Shown here piece after piece: positions 1-9,101 of a stretch of DNA of 43,098 nucleotides. Under the pieces are notes generated by a model. That model saw only the letters and a list, made by a program, of their open reading frames with translations, did no database searches and was not told the origin of the DNA. Position 1 is the first letter of the stretch. Every line of letters begins with the position of its first letter. Source of the stretch: Nioella sp. MMSF_3534 (GTDB taxonomy: Bacteria > Pseudomonadota > Alphaproteobacteria > Rhodobacterales > Rhodobacteraceae); the NCBI RefSeq assembly GCF_030732985.1, contig NZ_JASHJX010000042.1, positions 1-43,098 on the forward strand, given 5' to 3'. Both the position numbers and the translations under genes were made by a program.

Positions 1-21
1 GGTGGGCAGCATGTGATTCAT
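1..21 (-). CDS. Start of a divergent gene, cut by the window edge (possibly hemC)
   Basis: Only the first seven codons of a minus-strand reading frame are visible (MNHMLPT). The ATG at 19-21 is preceded by a good ribosome-binding site, read on the minus strand as AGGAAGG about 5 nt upstream, so a real start is likely; a second in-frame ATG lies at 10-12. The gene is divergent from hemE. In many Rhodobacterales hemC (hydroxymethylbilane synthase) is divergent from hemE, which makes hemC the best guess, but seven residues cannot prove it. Confidence 0.4.
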
Positions 22-121
22 GCCCGCCTTCCTAGCCGCAGTTTGCCCCCGTGACAACGCGACCTGCTTGACACCGGGGGCCGCGCGTAAAAGGGTGCGC
101 CGACTGTGACGGAGGCCCAAG

Positions 122-1159
122 ATGACCAAGACCCTGCTGCGCGCCCTTGCCGGAGAAACGCTGCCCACACCGCCGATCTGGATGATGCGGCAGGCGGGCC
201 GTTACCTGCCGGAATACCGCGCGACGCGGGCCGAGGCGGGGGATTTCCTGTCGCTGTGCTACAATTCCGATCTCGCCGCCGAAGTCACGCTGCAGCCGAT
301 CCGGCGCTATGGGTTCGATGCCGCCATCCTGTTTGCGGATATTCTGCTGCTGCCGCAGGCGCTTGGGGCCGATCTGTGGTTCGTCACCGGCGAGGGTCCA
401 CGCCTGTCGACCATCACCGGCCCCGAAGGGCTGCGCGGCCTGAAAGGCAAGGACGACATCCACGATCACCTCGCGCCGGTCTATGAAACTGTCCGCATCC
501 TGTCGCGGGAACTGCCGTCGGAGACGACGCTGATCGGCTTCGCCGGGGCGCCCTGGACGGTGGCGACCTACATGATCGCGGGGCGCGGTACGCCGGATCA
601 GGGTCCGGCCCATGCGCTGCGCGAAAGCGATAACGCGACGTTTGAGGCGCTCATCGACCTGCTGACGGAGTCGACCATCGAATACCTGTCCATGCAGGTC
701 GAGGCCGGGGCAGAGGTGATCAAGCTCTTCGATTCCTGGGCCGGGTCATTGAAGGGCGATGCCTTTGCCAAATACGCGCTCGCCCCCGCGAAGCGCATCA
801 TCTCGGAACTCAAGGCCCGCCATCCGGGCCTGCCCGTCATCGCCTTTCCGCGAGAGGCAGGTGACAACTATATCGGCTTCGCAAAGGCGGTCGGGGCCGA
901 TTGCCTGGCCATTGACAACTCGGTCTCGGCTGAATGGGCCGCAGAGCATCTGCAGCCCGACAGCTGCATCCAGGGCAACCTCGCACCGGGCCACATGGTG
1001 ACGGGCGGTCAGGCGCTGGTCGATGAAACCCGCCATATCGTAGAGGCCTTCCGGGGTGGTCCCCATATCTTCAACCTCGGCCATGGGATCACGCCGGATG
1101 CAGATCCCGAGAATGTGCAACTGATGATCGATACGGTGCGCGATACGCCCAAGCGCTAA
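122..1159 (+). CDS. hemE: Uroporphyrinogen decarboxylase
   Basis: HemE removes four carboxyl groups from uroporphyrinogen III to give coproporphyrinogen III, a cytosolic step of haem synthesis. The 345-residue product has the family's usual length. The UroD signature [14 protein letters not shown] is at residues 20-33, the catalytic aspartate is expected at D73 in [12 protein letters not shown], and [13 protein letters not shown] follows in mid-protein. The ATG at 122 has GGAGG at 111-115. A TTGACA at 68-73 could be a -35 box, but no convincing -10 lies at normal spacing. The stop codon overlaps the 3' end of the convergent membrane-protein gene by four bases. hemF and hemN, which act on its product, are also in this window but in separate transcription units. 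Confidence 0.97.
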   Translation: MTKTLLRALAGETLPTPPIWMMRQAGRYLPEYRATRAEAGDFLSLCYNSDLAAEVTLQPIRRYGFDAAILFADILLLPQALGADLWFVTGEGPRLSTITGPEGLRGLKGKDDIHDHLAPVYETVRILSRELPSETTLIGFAGAPWTVATYMIAGRGTPDQGPAHALRESDNATFEALIDLLTESTIEYLSMQVEAGAEVIKLFDSWAGSLKGDAFAKYALAPAKRIISELKARHPGLPVIAFPREAGDNYIGFAKAVGADCLAIDNSVSAEWAAEHLQPDSCIQGNLAPGHMVTGGQALVDETRHIVEAFRGGPHIFNLGHGITPDADPENVQLMIDTVRDTPKR

Positions 1160-2292
1160 CTCATTTCTGACGTTGAACCATTGTCGCCGCGGCGGTTTCC
1201 CCGCCATATCCCTTGCAACCTGTCGGACAGGAGTCTTTCCGAGAAACCTGCAAGGGTGGCCCAGATCAACAGCTTTGCGAAAGCGGAAGAGAAGAGGTTG
1301 ATCTTGGTGTTACGTTCAGTGGTACCGGCGTCGCCGCTCGTGTCTGGCGCCGGTTCAGGCAGAGTTGGAGATGAGGCCTCGGCAATGGCATCGCCGGTCT
1401 GTTCGGAGAGCAATTGATCCTCGGATTCGGATGCGCCTTCGATCTTAGGCTGGCCAGCGCCCTCATCATCGAGCAGCACTTGATCGGCGCCATCCGGGCC
1501 CCGCGGTTCCCGGAAAATATCTCGATCTACGAGAAACGGTTCCTCCGCCAATTCCGGAAAGAATTCTCCACCCACGAGGTCGCCCAGAATAAGCAGATAA
1601 AAGATAAGTGCGGCCAACGCCCCCACGATCAGGCGGACCCCGAGTGACATGAGAGAAAAATCTATTCTCAAGCTTGAATGGTCGAGTTGGCGAAATGCCC
1701 CCTGAAAAGCAATCATTCGCGACAGGTAGGCCCCAAGCATCCCAAACCACATGACCAGCAGGAAGCTATGATGCGCGAAGATATCCAGTTTGTTGGCAAG
1801 TGTCAGAACAAGAAACGCCAGCGCAGTCACCAAGACGACAATGACCCCGAACCAATTAAGCGCAAAAGCCGTATTCGTTCTGGTTTCATCCTGCAGCATG
1901 CGTTGGTAGTGGCGATAGTGCAGGCTGTCCAAAAGCTGATCATAATAGGCCCGCTGCGCCTTTGGATCTTCCTTTGAGTTTTCGAGCTCGACCGCCAGAT
2001 CTTCAACTTCCGGAACCCCGCAAAGCCGAGCCTGTGCAAGGCTGCTTACGATCTCGGCCTGTATTTGCTCAGGCTCCATATGCTGTACAAGCAAGCGCTT
2101 TGCTTTGAATAGATTCTTCCAGCTTCTGACACCGTCCTCGGGATCGGACAAAAGCTTGTTGATTTCTTCGTTCTTAAACGAGCCATCTTCAAGCTTATTG
2201 AGCCGCTGATTGAGAACGTCGAGTCCGATCTTGTATGATGACCACATACGAGAGGACGAATTCTGCAAATTTCCGTTGCGATGAAAAAGCAT
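1156..2292 (-). CDS. Unrecognised membrane protein, low GC
   Basis: I do not recognise this 378-residue protein. The N-terminal ~135 residues are charged and look helical and soluble. Hydrophobic segments follow at about 145-166, 172-192 and 210-236. Next is an acidic, Pro/Ser/Glu-rich stretch (about 240-330), and a last amphipathic or membrane-associated segment near 335-355. A GGGAG ribosome-binding site sits about 7 nt before the ATG at 2292. The G+C is visibly lower than in flanking genes, with many AAG, GAA and TTG codons, which suggests transfer or weak codon selection. It is convergent with hemE and overlaps its stop codon by four bases. The 145 bp upstream (2293-2437) are AT-rich and probably hold its promoter. 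The layout would suit a sensor or envelope protein, but nothing identifies a function. Confidence 0.8.
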   Translation of the reverse strand: MLFHRNGNLQNSSSRMWSSYKIGLDVLNQRLNKLEDGSFKNEEINKLLSDPEDGVRSWKNLFKAKRLLVQHMEPEQIQAEIVSSLAQARLCGVPEVEDLAVELENSKEDPKAQRAYYDQLLDSLHYRHYQRMLQDETRTNTAFALNWFGVIVVLVTALAFLVLTLANKLDIFAHHSFLLVMWFGMLGAYLSRMIAFQGAFRQLDHSSLRIDFSLMSLGVRLIVGALAALIFYLLILGDLVGGEFFPELAEEPFLVDRDIFREPRGPDGADQVLLDDEGAGQPKIEGASESEDQLLSEQTGDAIAEASSPTLPEPAPDTSGDAGTTERNTKINLFSSAFAKLLIWATLAGFSERLLSDRLQGIWRGNRRGDNGSTSEMS

Positions 2293-2437
2293 GGATGCTC
2301 TCCCGTCAATTCATGAAAATTATCATCTCCGATAACTGACCAGAAAACACATAAATTTGCCCTTCGTCACGTTTTTTCATAGATCGGCACTTCCTTCCAG
2401 ATAGTACCGATACAATTGGGCAGGCAATTTCCGCGTG

Positions 2438-3190
2438 TCACACCCGGAGCGACGGCAGCCCGATCCCGGTCGACTGGAACCCGCCATCGACGGCAATGAC
2501 CTGACCGGTCACGTAGCTTGCTTTGTGGGAGCACAGGAACACGATGACATTGCCAATCTCCTCCTCGCTGCCATAGCGGTTCAAGGGGATCGCGTCGTGA
2601 TAGGCGTCGATGATGTCCTGCGTATGCACCGCCATGGCCAGCTTTGTCGCCACCGGGCCGGGGCAGATGCAGTTCGCGCGCAGGCCGAACTCACCCCATT
2701 CCGCCGCCTGCTGCTGCGTCAGGTGCATGACGCCCGCTTTCGACGTTCCGTAGGCCACGCGCAGGGTCGAGGCCCTGAGCCCCGAGATCGAGGCGATGTT
2801 GACGATGGTCCCCTTGGCCGCCTTCAGCGCCGGGGCGCAGGCCTGAGAACACAGGAAAACCCCGTCGAGATTGGTTTCCATCACCCGGCGCCAGCGCTCG
2901 AAATCGGTCTCGTCGATGGGGCCGAAATCGGCCACGCCCGCATTGTTGACCAGTGCATCGATCCGGCCGAACTGCGTCTGCACCTCGGCCACCATGGCGG
3001 TGACCTGATCGGGCTGCGACACGTCGCAGACAACCGGCAGGACGTTGTCCAACCCAGACGCGGCCTCCATCAGCGCAGGCACGTCCCGGTCAATCATCGC
3101 GACGCGGCGACCTTCCTCCAGAAAAAGCTTCGTGGTGGCGAGGCCGATGCCGCGCGCAGCCCCGGTGACGATAGCGGTTTTTCCGGTCAT
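2438..3190 (-). CDS. Short-chain dehydrogenase/reductase (SDR)
   Basis: A classical SDR of 250 residues using NAD(P)H. The cofactor motif TGAARGIG is at residues 9-16 and NNAG at 82-85. The catalytic set is N107, S134, Y147 and K151 (YGTSK). The acidic D35 after the second strand (MIDRD) suggests a preference for NAD over NADP. The C-terminal pattern VTGQVIAVDGGF is typical of the FabG-like group. The start codon overlaps the stop of the upstream 114-residue gene in an ATGA arrangement, so the two are probably translationally coupled. It is the last gene of the hemF operon. The substrate cannot be read from sequence; no role in haem synthesis is implied. Confidence 0.9.
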   Translation of the reverse strand: MTGKTAIVTGAARGIGLATTKLFLEEGRRVAMIDRDVPALMEAASGLDNVLPVVCDVSQPDQVTAMVAEVQTQFGRIDALVNNAGVADFGPIDETDFERWRRVMETNLDGVFLCSQACAPALKAAKGTIVNIASISGLRASTLRVAYGTSKAGVMHLTQQQAAEWGEFGLRANCICPGPVATKLAMAVHTQDIIDAYHDAIPLNRYGSEEEIGNVIVFLCSHKASYVTGQVIAVDGGFQSTGIGLPSLRV

Positions 3191-3531
3191 TCCGGCTCTC
3201 CTTCCCGTGCAAGGTCCAGCGTCACGCTCTCCACCCCGACAACGGTGGGTGCGATCACCGCGATGGTCAGCGCTTCGGATGCCCTTCCATTCACGCGGAT
3301 ATCCCGCCCGAACCGACCGGCGAGCGTCAAGGCTATAAGCACATCCTCGGCCCAGCTTTCCCCGGAAATCGCAGAGGTAAACCGCGCGATGTGACCACCT
3401 TCGGGATGTGGGGCTGTGTGCACCTGGGCAAGAGCCAGATCTTCGGAAAGGCGTTCGGCAATCCGTGCGGCCGTCAGGGCTTTCTCCGTCGGCAGGAACG
3501 CCTCGATCTGGATGCAGCGTGCTATACCCAT
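3187..3531 (-). CDS. Conserved-looking 114-aa protein of unknown function
   Basis: A small soluble protein with no motif I recognise. It has no signal peptide or membrane segment, and its codon use matches neighbouring genes. The start overlaps the last 10 bases of hemF and the stop overlaps the start of the SDR gene, so it lies in the middle of a tightly packed minus-strand operon. That packing is the main support for it being a real gene. The ATG has no strong ribosome-binding site of its own, consistent with coupling to hemF translation. Function unknown. Confidence 0.7.
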   Translation of the reverse strand: MGIARCIQIEAFLPTEKALTAARIAERLSEDLALAQVHTAPHPEGGHIARFTSAISGESWAEDVLIALTLAGRFGRDIRVNGRASEALTIAVIAPTVVGVESVTLDLAREGEPE

Positions 3532-4412
3532 TTGGCCAGCGGCGGCAGGCTCATCAGCACCGCGTTCGCGTCATGCCCGGTGGCCAGCCCGAACTTGGTG
3601 CCCCGGTCATACACAAGGTTGTATTCGGCATAGAGCCCCCGGTGCACCAGCTGCGTGTCCTTGTCGGCCTCCGTCCAGGGCGTGTTGCGGCGCTTTTCCG
3701 TCACCGGCAGGAAGGCGGGCAGGAAGGCGCGACCAATGTCCTGCGTCAGGGCGAAATCCGCTTCCCAGTCGCCACTGTTACGGTCGTCCATGAAGATGCC
3801 GCCCACGCCCCGCGCGCGGCCCCGGTGCGGGATGAAGAAATACTCGTCCGCCCAGGCCTTGAGTTCGGGGTAGAGCGTGTCCCCATGGGGATCGAGATGC
3901 GCTTTCTGCACGGCGTGAAAATGCGCGGTATCCTCGTCATATTCGACGCAGGGGTTCAGGTCGGACCCGCCTCCGAACCACCAGGCGTGCGGCGTCCAGA
4001 ACATGCGTGTGTTCATGTGCACGGCGGGGGTGTGCGGGTTTTGCATATGCGCCACCAGAGAAATGCCCGAGGCCCAGAAGCGCGGATCGTCCTCCATCCC
4101 CGGCACACCGCGCGCGGCCATGGCCTTTTGCGCTTGCGCGCCGAGCTGGCCGAAGACCGTCGAGACATTGACGCCCACCTTCTCGAACACGCGCCCGCCG
4201 CGCATGACGCTCATCAACCCGCCACCCGCATCCGATCCATCCTCCGAGGCACGCTTGGTGTCTGTCACCTCGAACCGGCCCGCGGGCTGGCCTGCGAAGG
4301 GTCCCTCGGACTGGCTGTCCTCCAGCGCTTCGAAGGCGGCGACGATCTGGTCGCGCAGCTCTCGGAACCAGGCCGAGGCGCGGGCTTTTCTGGGATCAAA
4401 CGGGTCGCTCAT
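3522..4412 (-). CDS. hemF: Oxygen-dependent coproporphyrinogen III oxidase
   Basis: HemF oxidatively decarboxylates coproporphyrinogen III to protoporphyrinogen IX using O2 and no metal-SAM chemistry. The product is 296 residues, close to the E. coli enzyme (299). Family blocks are easy to see: the FGGGSDLNP region, HNPH-type AHMQNPHTPAVHMNTR, and GGIFMDDR. The frame is open back to 4550, but the ATG at 4412 is chosen because AAAGGAG lies just upstream and the protein then begins MSDPFDPRKARAS like its relatives. It heads an operon with the 114-aa gene and the SDR. The anaerobic counterpart hemN is at 16784, so the organism can make haem with or without oxygen. Confidence 0.96.
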   Translation of the reverse strand: MSDPFDPRKARASAWFRELRDQIVAAFEALEDSQSEGPFAGQPAGRFEVTDTKRASEDGSDAGGGLMSVMRGGRVFEKVGVNVSTVFGQLGAQAQKAMAARGVPGMEDDPRFWASGISLVAHMQNPHTPAVHMNTRMFWTPHAWWFGGGSDLNPCVEYDEDTAHFHAVQKAHLDPHGDTLYPELKAWADEYFFIPHRGRARGVGGIFMDDRNSGDWEADFALTQDIGRAFLPAFLPVTEKRRNTPWTEADKDTQLVHRGLYAEYNLVYDRGTKFGLATGHDANAVLMSLPPLAKWV

Positions 4413-4541
4413 CGGGGTCTCCTTTCGCGGTCGGCGGGACTGTGCCCAATCGGCCAGCGCAGGTCCAGAGGCGCAGGTGCAGATATTGCGGCCAGATCGT
4501 CGCGCGCCCCGACATGTCGATTGCCTCAAAATGACCACAAA

Positions 4542-4570
4542 TTGAATCACGGTTAATGATGGATTCTTAT
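4542..4570 (+). promoter_or_regulatory. Candidate sigma-70 promoter for the D,D-carboxypeptidase gene
   Basis: TTGAAT (4542-4547) and TCTTAT (4565-4570) are separated by 17 bp, a 4/6 match at each box, within an AT-rich patch of the 224-bp gap between divergent hemF and the carboxypeptidase gene. Transcription would begin near 4577, about 60 nt before the GTG. The call rests on pattern only. Confidence 0.35.
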
Positions 4571-4636
4571 GAAATTATCCCCTAGTCTCGTCTCAAAGCC
4601 GCAACAGACGGCAACAGAGGCAGACAGAGCAGTTTC

Positions 4637-6169
4637 GTGATCCGAAGAACGCTCCTTTCGACCCTGACGGGTCTTGTTGTGCTATTGGGCACACTCCTGG
4701 CCGTGGTTTCCCCGGCACAGGCGGCCCCCTATGCGGCCATGGTCATCGACGCGCGCACTGGTGAAGTCCTTCATTCGAGGAACGCCGACACGCGGCTGCA
4801 CCCGGCCTCGCTGACCAAGATGATGACGCTCTACATCGCGTTCGAGGCGGTCCGTCTTGGCGAGATCACCCTGGATACGCAGGTGCGGATTTCCCGCAAC
4901 GCGGCGGCAGAGCCACCCTCCCGGCTCGGATTGCAGGCAGGCAGCACGATCCGCCTGCGCTACCTGATCCGGGCCGCTGCGGTGCGATCCGCCAATGATG
5001 CGGCCACCGCGATCGGTGAGGCGATTTCCGGCTCGGAAGCGGCCTTTGCCCGGCGAATGAACCGGACCGCCGAAGCGCTCGGCATGACACGCACGACCTT
5101 CCGCAATGCGCATGGCCTGACTGAAGACGGCCACCTGTCCACGGCCCGCGACATGACCACGATGGGGCGGCGGCTGTTTTTCGATTATCCGCAGTATTAC
5201 AACCTGTTCTCGCGCCGCACGGCGGATGCCGGGATTGCCACCGTGCGCAACACCAATCGCCGCTTTCTGGACGCCTATCGCGGGGCGGACGGGATCAAGA
5301 CGGGTTACACGCGCGCGGCGGGCTACAATCTCGTGGCATCGGCAGAGCGGGGCAATGTCCGCATCATCGCGACGGTGTTCGGCGGCAGGTCCACAGCCAG
5401 CCGGAATGAACGGATCATGGAACTGCTGGACATGGGATTTGCCCGCGCTCCGGCGAATGCCACGATCCGACGACCGGAACTCCCCTCTTATGGTCCGGGG
5501 GATGGCCGGGCCGGGCATACGATCCGGCCGAATGGCCTGGTGACAAGCAGCCTGAGGCCGCTTCCCCGTCCGCTGCCGGTGGCGGAGCCCGAAGAGATTC
5601 CCGAGGTTTCGCCAGACCTGATCGCTGCTGTCGAAGACGCGGTAGAAGACGCATTGGCCGAGCCACCGCAACAAGACCTGAGCGAGATCCCCATACCCGA
5701 ACCACGCCCGGAAGAGATTGATGACGCGGGCACCGAAGCCATGGCCGAGGCCGAGGTGCTGGAGACGGAGACAGAGATCGAACAAGGGAGCGATGACTCG
5801 CTTCTGGCAAGCGTGACGCCTGTCCAGCGCCCGGAAATCGTAGCCTACGACTCGACCGAAATCGAACTTGCAGTCATCGACCCCGACCCGGAACCGCCCG
5901 TGCAGGAGATCGTCACGCGGGCCTCGTCGAGCGGAAGCAGACTTTACGGTGTGTCACTCGGGCGCTACCCGTCGCGCTTTGCCGCCGAACAGCTGCTGCT
6001 GCGGACCGCGCTGGCGGAACTGGGCACCTTTGACGAGGCATTGCGCAACGTCGTGCAACGCACCGGCGGCTTCGAAGCGCAATTCGCGGGCATGGGGCAA
6101 GAGCAGGCGGAGCGGGCCTGCGCACGGCTGATGTCGCGGAACATCACCTGCACGACTTACGGACCCTGA
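4637..6169 (+). CDS. D-alanyl-D-alanine carboxypeptidase (S11) with C-terminal SPOR domain
   Basis: A penicillin-binding-protein type D,D-carboxypeptidase that trims the terminal D-Ala of peptidoglycan stem peptides in the periplasm. The start is GTG at 4637. A signal peptide runs to about residue 29 (PAQA-APYA). Active-site motifs are S58-LT-K61, S118-A-N120 and K221-T-G223. After residue ~290 there is a long acidic, proline-rich linker of about 150 residues. A SPOR-like domain (about 440-510, beginning SRLYGVSLGRYPS) follows; it should bind denuded glycan and target the enzyme to the division site. This S11-SPOR fusion is known in alphaproteobacteria. It lacks the C-terminal amphipathic anchor of E. 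coli DacA-type enzymes. It is divergent from hemF and monocistronic. Confidence 0.95.
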   Translation: MIRRTLLSTLTGLVVLLGTLLAVVSPAQAAPYAAMVIDARTGEVLHSRNADTRLHPASLTKMMTLYIAFEAVRLGEITLDTQVRISRNAAAEPPSRLGLQAGSTIRLRYLIRAAAVRSANDAATAIGEAISGSEAAFARRMNRTAEALGMTRTTFRNAHGLTEDGHLSTARDMTTMGRRLFFDYPQYYNLFSRRTADAGIATVRNTNRRFLDAYRGADGIKTGYTRAAGYNLVASAERGNVRIIATVFGGRSTASRNERIMELLDMGFARAPANATIRRPELPSYGPGDGRAGHTIRPNGLVTSSLRPLPRPLPVAEPEEIPEVSPDLIAAVEDAVEDALAEPPQQDLSEIPIPEPRPEEIDDAGTEAMAEAEVLETETEIEQGSDDSLLASVTPVQRPEIVAYDSTEIELAVIDPDPEPPVQEIVTRASSSGSRLYGVSLGRYPSRFAAEQLLLRTALAELGTFDEALRNVVQRTGGFEAQFAGMGQEQAERACARLMSRNITCTTYGP

Positions 6170-6193
6170 GATTCCTTTGCCATGTGGCGCTGG

Positions 6194-6235
6194 AAGGATC
6201 TTGCAAGATCCTTTGAAGGTTTTTGCAAAAACCTT
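6194..6235. repeat. Two perfect 20-bp palindromes in tandem; probable bidirectional terminator
   Basis: AAGGATCTTGCAAGATCCTT (6194-6213) is followed after two bases by AAGGTTTTTGCAAAAACCTT (6216-6235). Each is a perfect 20-bp palindrome with the same AAGG...TTGCAA...CCTT frame. They lie between the convergent carboxypeptidase gene and ccoS. Each hairpin is flanked by T or A runs, so they could stop transcription from both sides. The shared frame also fits a dispersed extragenic palindrome family. Confidence 0.75.
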
Positions 6236-6243
6236 TCCCGCGC

Positions 6244-6402
6244 CTAGCGTTTCGGGTGGTCGTCGTAGTCGCCGCTGAGAATGCGGTTGGCGTCGCCCTC
6301 GGGGTCGTCGAACTGCCCCCGCTTCAGCAGCCAGAAAAACCCGACCAGCCCAAGCGCGCCCAGAAACAGGGACACGGGGATCAGTATGACGAGAACATCC
6401 AT
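6244..6402 (-). CDS. ccoS: Cytochrome oxidase maturation protein CcoS
   Basis: A 52-residue membrane protein, too short for most ORF callers. It reads MDVLVILIPVSLFLGALGLV, then a short FFWLLKRGQFDD motif and a polar tail ending DDHPKR. One N-terminal transmembrane helix followed by the GQFDDPEGDANRIL-type motif is diagnostic of CcoS, which is needed to assemble the haem and copper centres of the cbb3 oxidase. The start ATG at 6402 has GAAGG upstream. It follows ccoI by 18 bp and ends the ccoGHIS operon. The palindrome pair just downstream probably terminates the transcript. Confidence 0.93.
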   Translation of the reverse strand: MDVLVILIPVSLFLGALGLVGFFWLLKRGQFDDPEGDANRILSGDYDDHPKR

Positions 6403-6420
6403 CGGGGGCCTTCTTTCGGA

Positions 6421-8607
6421 TCAGCGCAGGCGCAGCGCATTGAGCGACACGGTAATCGAGCTTGTCGACATCGCCAAGGCCGCCATCAGGGGCGTCGCGA
6501 ACCCGGCAATGGCGAAGGGCACGGCGATGATGTTGTAGACCGTGGCGATCGAGAAGTTCTCGCGGATGCGCGCGCGGGCCTTGACCGAGGTTTCGAACGC
6601 ATCGGCAATCGGCGCCAGATCCTTGCCAAGCAGAACCATGTCAGAGGCAACGCGCGCTGCATCCAGAGCCGAGGCTGGAGAAATCGAGACATGCGCCGCG
6701 GTCAGGGCCGCCGTGTCGTTCAGCCCGTCCCCCACCATCAGCACCTTCGCTCCGCCGGAGGCCAGTTCCGCCACGCGGGCGGCTTTCTGATCGGGCAGCG
6801 CTTCGGCCATAATCTCGTCGATCCCGATGTCTGCTGCAAAGCGTTCCACCGCACCCCTGGCGTCGCCTGATATCAGGATCACGCGCAGACCGTTCGCCCG
6901 CAGCCCTTCAACGGCCTCTTTCGCACCGGGGCGCATGGAATCCGTGAAGGTGATGGGCAGAGGAGGCTCATCCTCGATCTGAAGGAACGTTGCCGTCATG
7001 TCGGGCGCTTCGGCCCCCACCCATGTGGCGCGGCCAAGGCGGACGGTCTTGCCATTCCAGCGGCCCTCGACGCCATAGCCCGGCACTTCACGCACGTCGC
7101 TCAGTGTCTCTGGCAAACGGCCCAGGTCACGCAGACCGCGGGCCAGCGCTTCGGCCAGCGGGTGTCCCGAAACCGTTGCAAGAGCCAGGGCCACGCCCTG
7201 CGCATTTGCGGGCAGATCGGACAGTCCCACGGGATGCGGCGCGCCCATGGTCAGGGTGCCGGTCTTGTCGAAGACGACCGTATCGACCTCGGCCAGCCGC
7301 TCCATGGCGGTGCCGTCCTTGATCAGCATCCCCTTGCGGAACAATCGGCCAGAGGCGGCGGTGGTCACCGCAGGCACGGCAAGGCCCAGCGCACAAGGAC
7401 AGGTGATGATCAGAACCGCCGCGGCGATGTTCAGCGACACGCGCAGGTCGAAAGTGTAGAGATACCAGCCCACGGCCGCGAGGGCCGAGAGGATATGGAC
7501 GCCGGGCGCGTAGAGCTTCGCCGCCTGATCGGCGAGCGAGGTGTAGTTGTTGCGCCCCGATTCCGCGATGGCGACGAGATCGGCGATACGGTGCAGCGCG
7601 GTGTCTTCGCCTGCCGCCGTCACTTCGACGGTAAGCGGCCCGGTCAGGTTGACCTCGCCTGCCGACACGGCCGTGCCGGGCCCCGCGAAGGCGGGCAGGC
7701 TTTCGCCGGTCATCAGGGCGCGGTCGATCTCTGACGTGCCGTCGCGCACCACGCCATCCACGGGCACACGGCCACCGGGCTTGACCAGAACGATGTCGCC
7801 CACAGCCAGTTCCGCAACACCCACGGTTTCGGTCTCTCCATCCCCTGACAGGCGCAATGCGCGCGGTACTTCCATTGCCGCCAGTTCCTGAGCGGCGGAG
7901 CGGGCCGAGGCGCGGGTGCGATAGTCGAGATAGCGGCCCGCGAGCAGGAAGAAGGTCAGCGAAATCGCCGCGTCGAAATAGGCATGTTCGCCGGAATGAA
8001 TGGTTTCATAGAGCGACGTGCCCACGGCCAGCAGGATCGCCAGCGTGATCGGCACATCCATGTTGAGCCGCCCGTTCTTCAGCGCGGACCACGCGTTTAC
8101 GTAGAAGGGCTTGCCGGTGAACACGATCGCGGGCAGCACGATGAAGGCCGAGATCCAGTGCATCATGTCGCGGGTCACGCCTTCGGCCCCCGACCAGACG
8201 GCAACCGACAGAAGCATCACGTTCATCATCGCAAAGCCCGCCACGGCCAGCCGCATCAGCAGGTCCTTGCTGGCCCTGTCGGCCTCGGTCGTGGCCAGCA
8301 CGCCGGGGTCGAGCTCGTGCGCCTCATACCCCACGTGATCCAGCACCTGCACGAGATCCTCTGCCGTCACGTCTGCATCGGCCTCGACCATCGCGCGTTT
8401 GAGCGTCAGGTTGACCCGAGCGGAATGCACGCCCGGTGCCTTGGCCAGTGCCTTCTCCACCGTCGAGATGCAGGCCGCGCAATGGATGCCCGGCAGCGAC
8501 AGCATCAGCCGCGCGTCCTGCGGCACCGCCGCCAGCGCCTCTGCCGCCGGGGTGACGGAACAGGCGGGGCAAACGGCGGGGCTTGGATGCTCGAACGTGG
8601 CAGTCAT
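6421..8607 (-). CDS. ccoI: Copper-translocating P1B-type ATPase CcoI
   Basis: CcoI (FixI) is an inner-membrane Cu(I) pump that supplies copper for assembly of the cbb3 oxidase. The 728-residue protein has an N-terminal CPAC pair (C13, C16) and a heavy-metal-associated domain with C43-AA-C46. Hydrophobic helices follow, with the ion-path motif CPC at 403-405 in TCPCALGLA. The phosphorylation site is D447 in DKTGT, SGHPLAEA lies at about 480-487, and GDGLND is at 626-631. The N-terminal cysteines before the metal-binding domain and the operon context separate it from general CopA exporters. It begins 7 bp after ccoH and is followed by ccoS. Confidence 0.96.
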   Translation of the reverse strand: MTATFEHPSPAVCPACSVTPAAEALAAVPQDARLMLSLPGIHCAACISTVEKALAKAPGVHSARVNLTLKRAMVEADADVTAEDLVQVLDHVGYEAHELDPGVLATTEADRASKDLLMRLAVAGFAMMNVMLLSVAVWSGAEGVTRDMMHWISAFIVLPAIVFTGKPFYVNAWSALKNGRLNMDVPITLAILLAVGTSLYETIHSGEHAYFDAAISLTFFLLAGRYLDYRTRASARSAAQELAAMEVPRALRLSGDGETETVGVAELAVGDIVLVKPGGRVPVDGVVRDGTSEIDRALMTGESLPAFAGPGTAVSAGEVNLTGPLTVEVTAAGEDTALHRIADLVAIAESGRNNYTSLADQAAKLYAPGVHILSALAAVGWYLYTFDLRVSLNIAAAVLIITCPCALGLAVPAVTTAASGRLFRKGMLIKDGTAMERLAEVDTVVFDKTGTLTMGAPHPVGLSDLPANAQGVALALATVSGHPLAEALARGLRDLGRLPETLSDVREVPGYGVEGRWNGKTVRLGRATWVGAEAPDMTATFLQIEDEPPLPITFTDSMRPGAKEAVEGLRANGLRVILISGDARGAVERFAADIGIDEIMAEALPDQKAARVAELASGGAKVLMVGDGLNDTAALTAAHVSISPASALDAARVASDMVLLGKDLAPIADAFETSVKARARIRENFSIATVYNIIAVPFAIAGFATPLMAALAMSTSSITVSLNALRLR

Positions 8608-8614
8608 GGCAGGC

Positions 8615-9100
8615 CTATCCCCGCACGGTGAAGGTGATGTTGTGGCGGTAATCGGTGCCGTCGCGGGCGGTGCCGGTCAGGCGCAGACGCCAGCGGCCCT
8701 CGGACACCTCAACCGGTGCGGTAAAGGCCCCGGCGTTGCGGGTCAGCTCCAGCAGTTGATCTTCCTCGCGGTTGGTGGGGCGGGTCAGAAGCGCCTCGAA
8801 TTCCGCAGGCGCGACAGGCTGGCCGCTGTCATCGACCAGATGCAGGGTCAGCACACCGGACTCGGCATCAACCTCGACCGAAGCATTCCAGCCAAGCGCC
8901 TCCTGCGCATCGCGCCTCAGATTGAAATCCTGACTGTCCGCGTAGGAAGACGACACCTCCAGCCCCGGAAATGTGCTGACTGCATTGAACGCCATGAACA
9001 GGTTCACACCGATGATGATGCCGAATCCGGCAATGAAGATCATCAGAACCTTGCGGCCGGTCAGTTCCCGCCCCCCCGATTGTTGGTCTGCATCGCTCAT
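8615..9100 (-). CDS. ccoH: Cbb3 oxidase assembly protein CcoH (FixH family)
   Basis: A 161-residue protein with a hydrophilic start, one transmembrane helix at about residues 17-40 (VLMIFIAGFGIIIGVNLFMAF) and a periplasmic beta-rich domain ending NITFTVRG. The segment from NAVSTFPGLEVSSSYADSQDFN is typical of FixH/CcoH, a membrane factor that associates with CcoN and is required for stable cbb3 oxidase. The frame is open further upstream, but the ATG at 9100 is chosen: it is one base from the ccoG stop and gives the usual protein length. It sits between ccoG and ccoI, the canonical order. Confidence 0.93.
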   Translation of the reverse strand: MSDADQQSGGRELTGRKVLMIFIAGFGIIIGVNLFMAFNAVSTFPGLEVSSSYADSQDFNLRRDAQEALGWNASVEVDAESGVLTLHLVDDSGQPVAPAEFEALLTRPTNREEDQLLELTRNAGAFTAPVEVSEGRWRLRLTGTARDGTDYRHNITFTVRG

Positions 9101-9101
9101 G

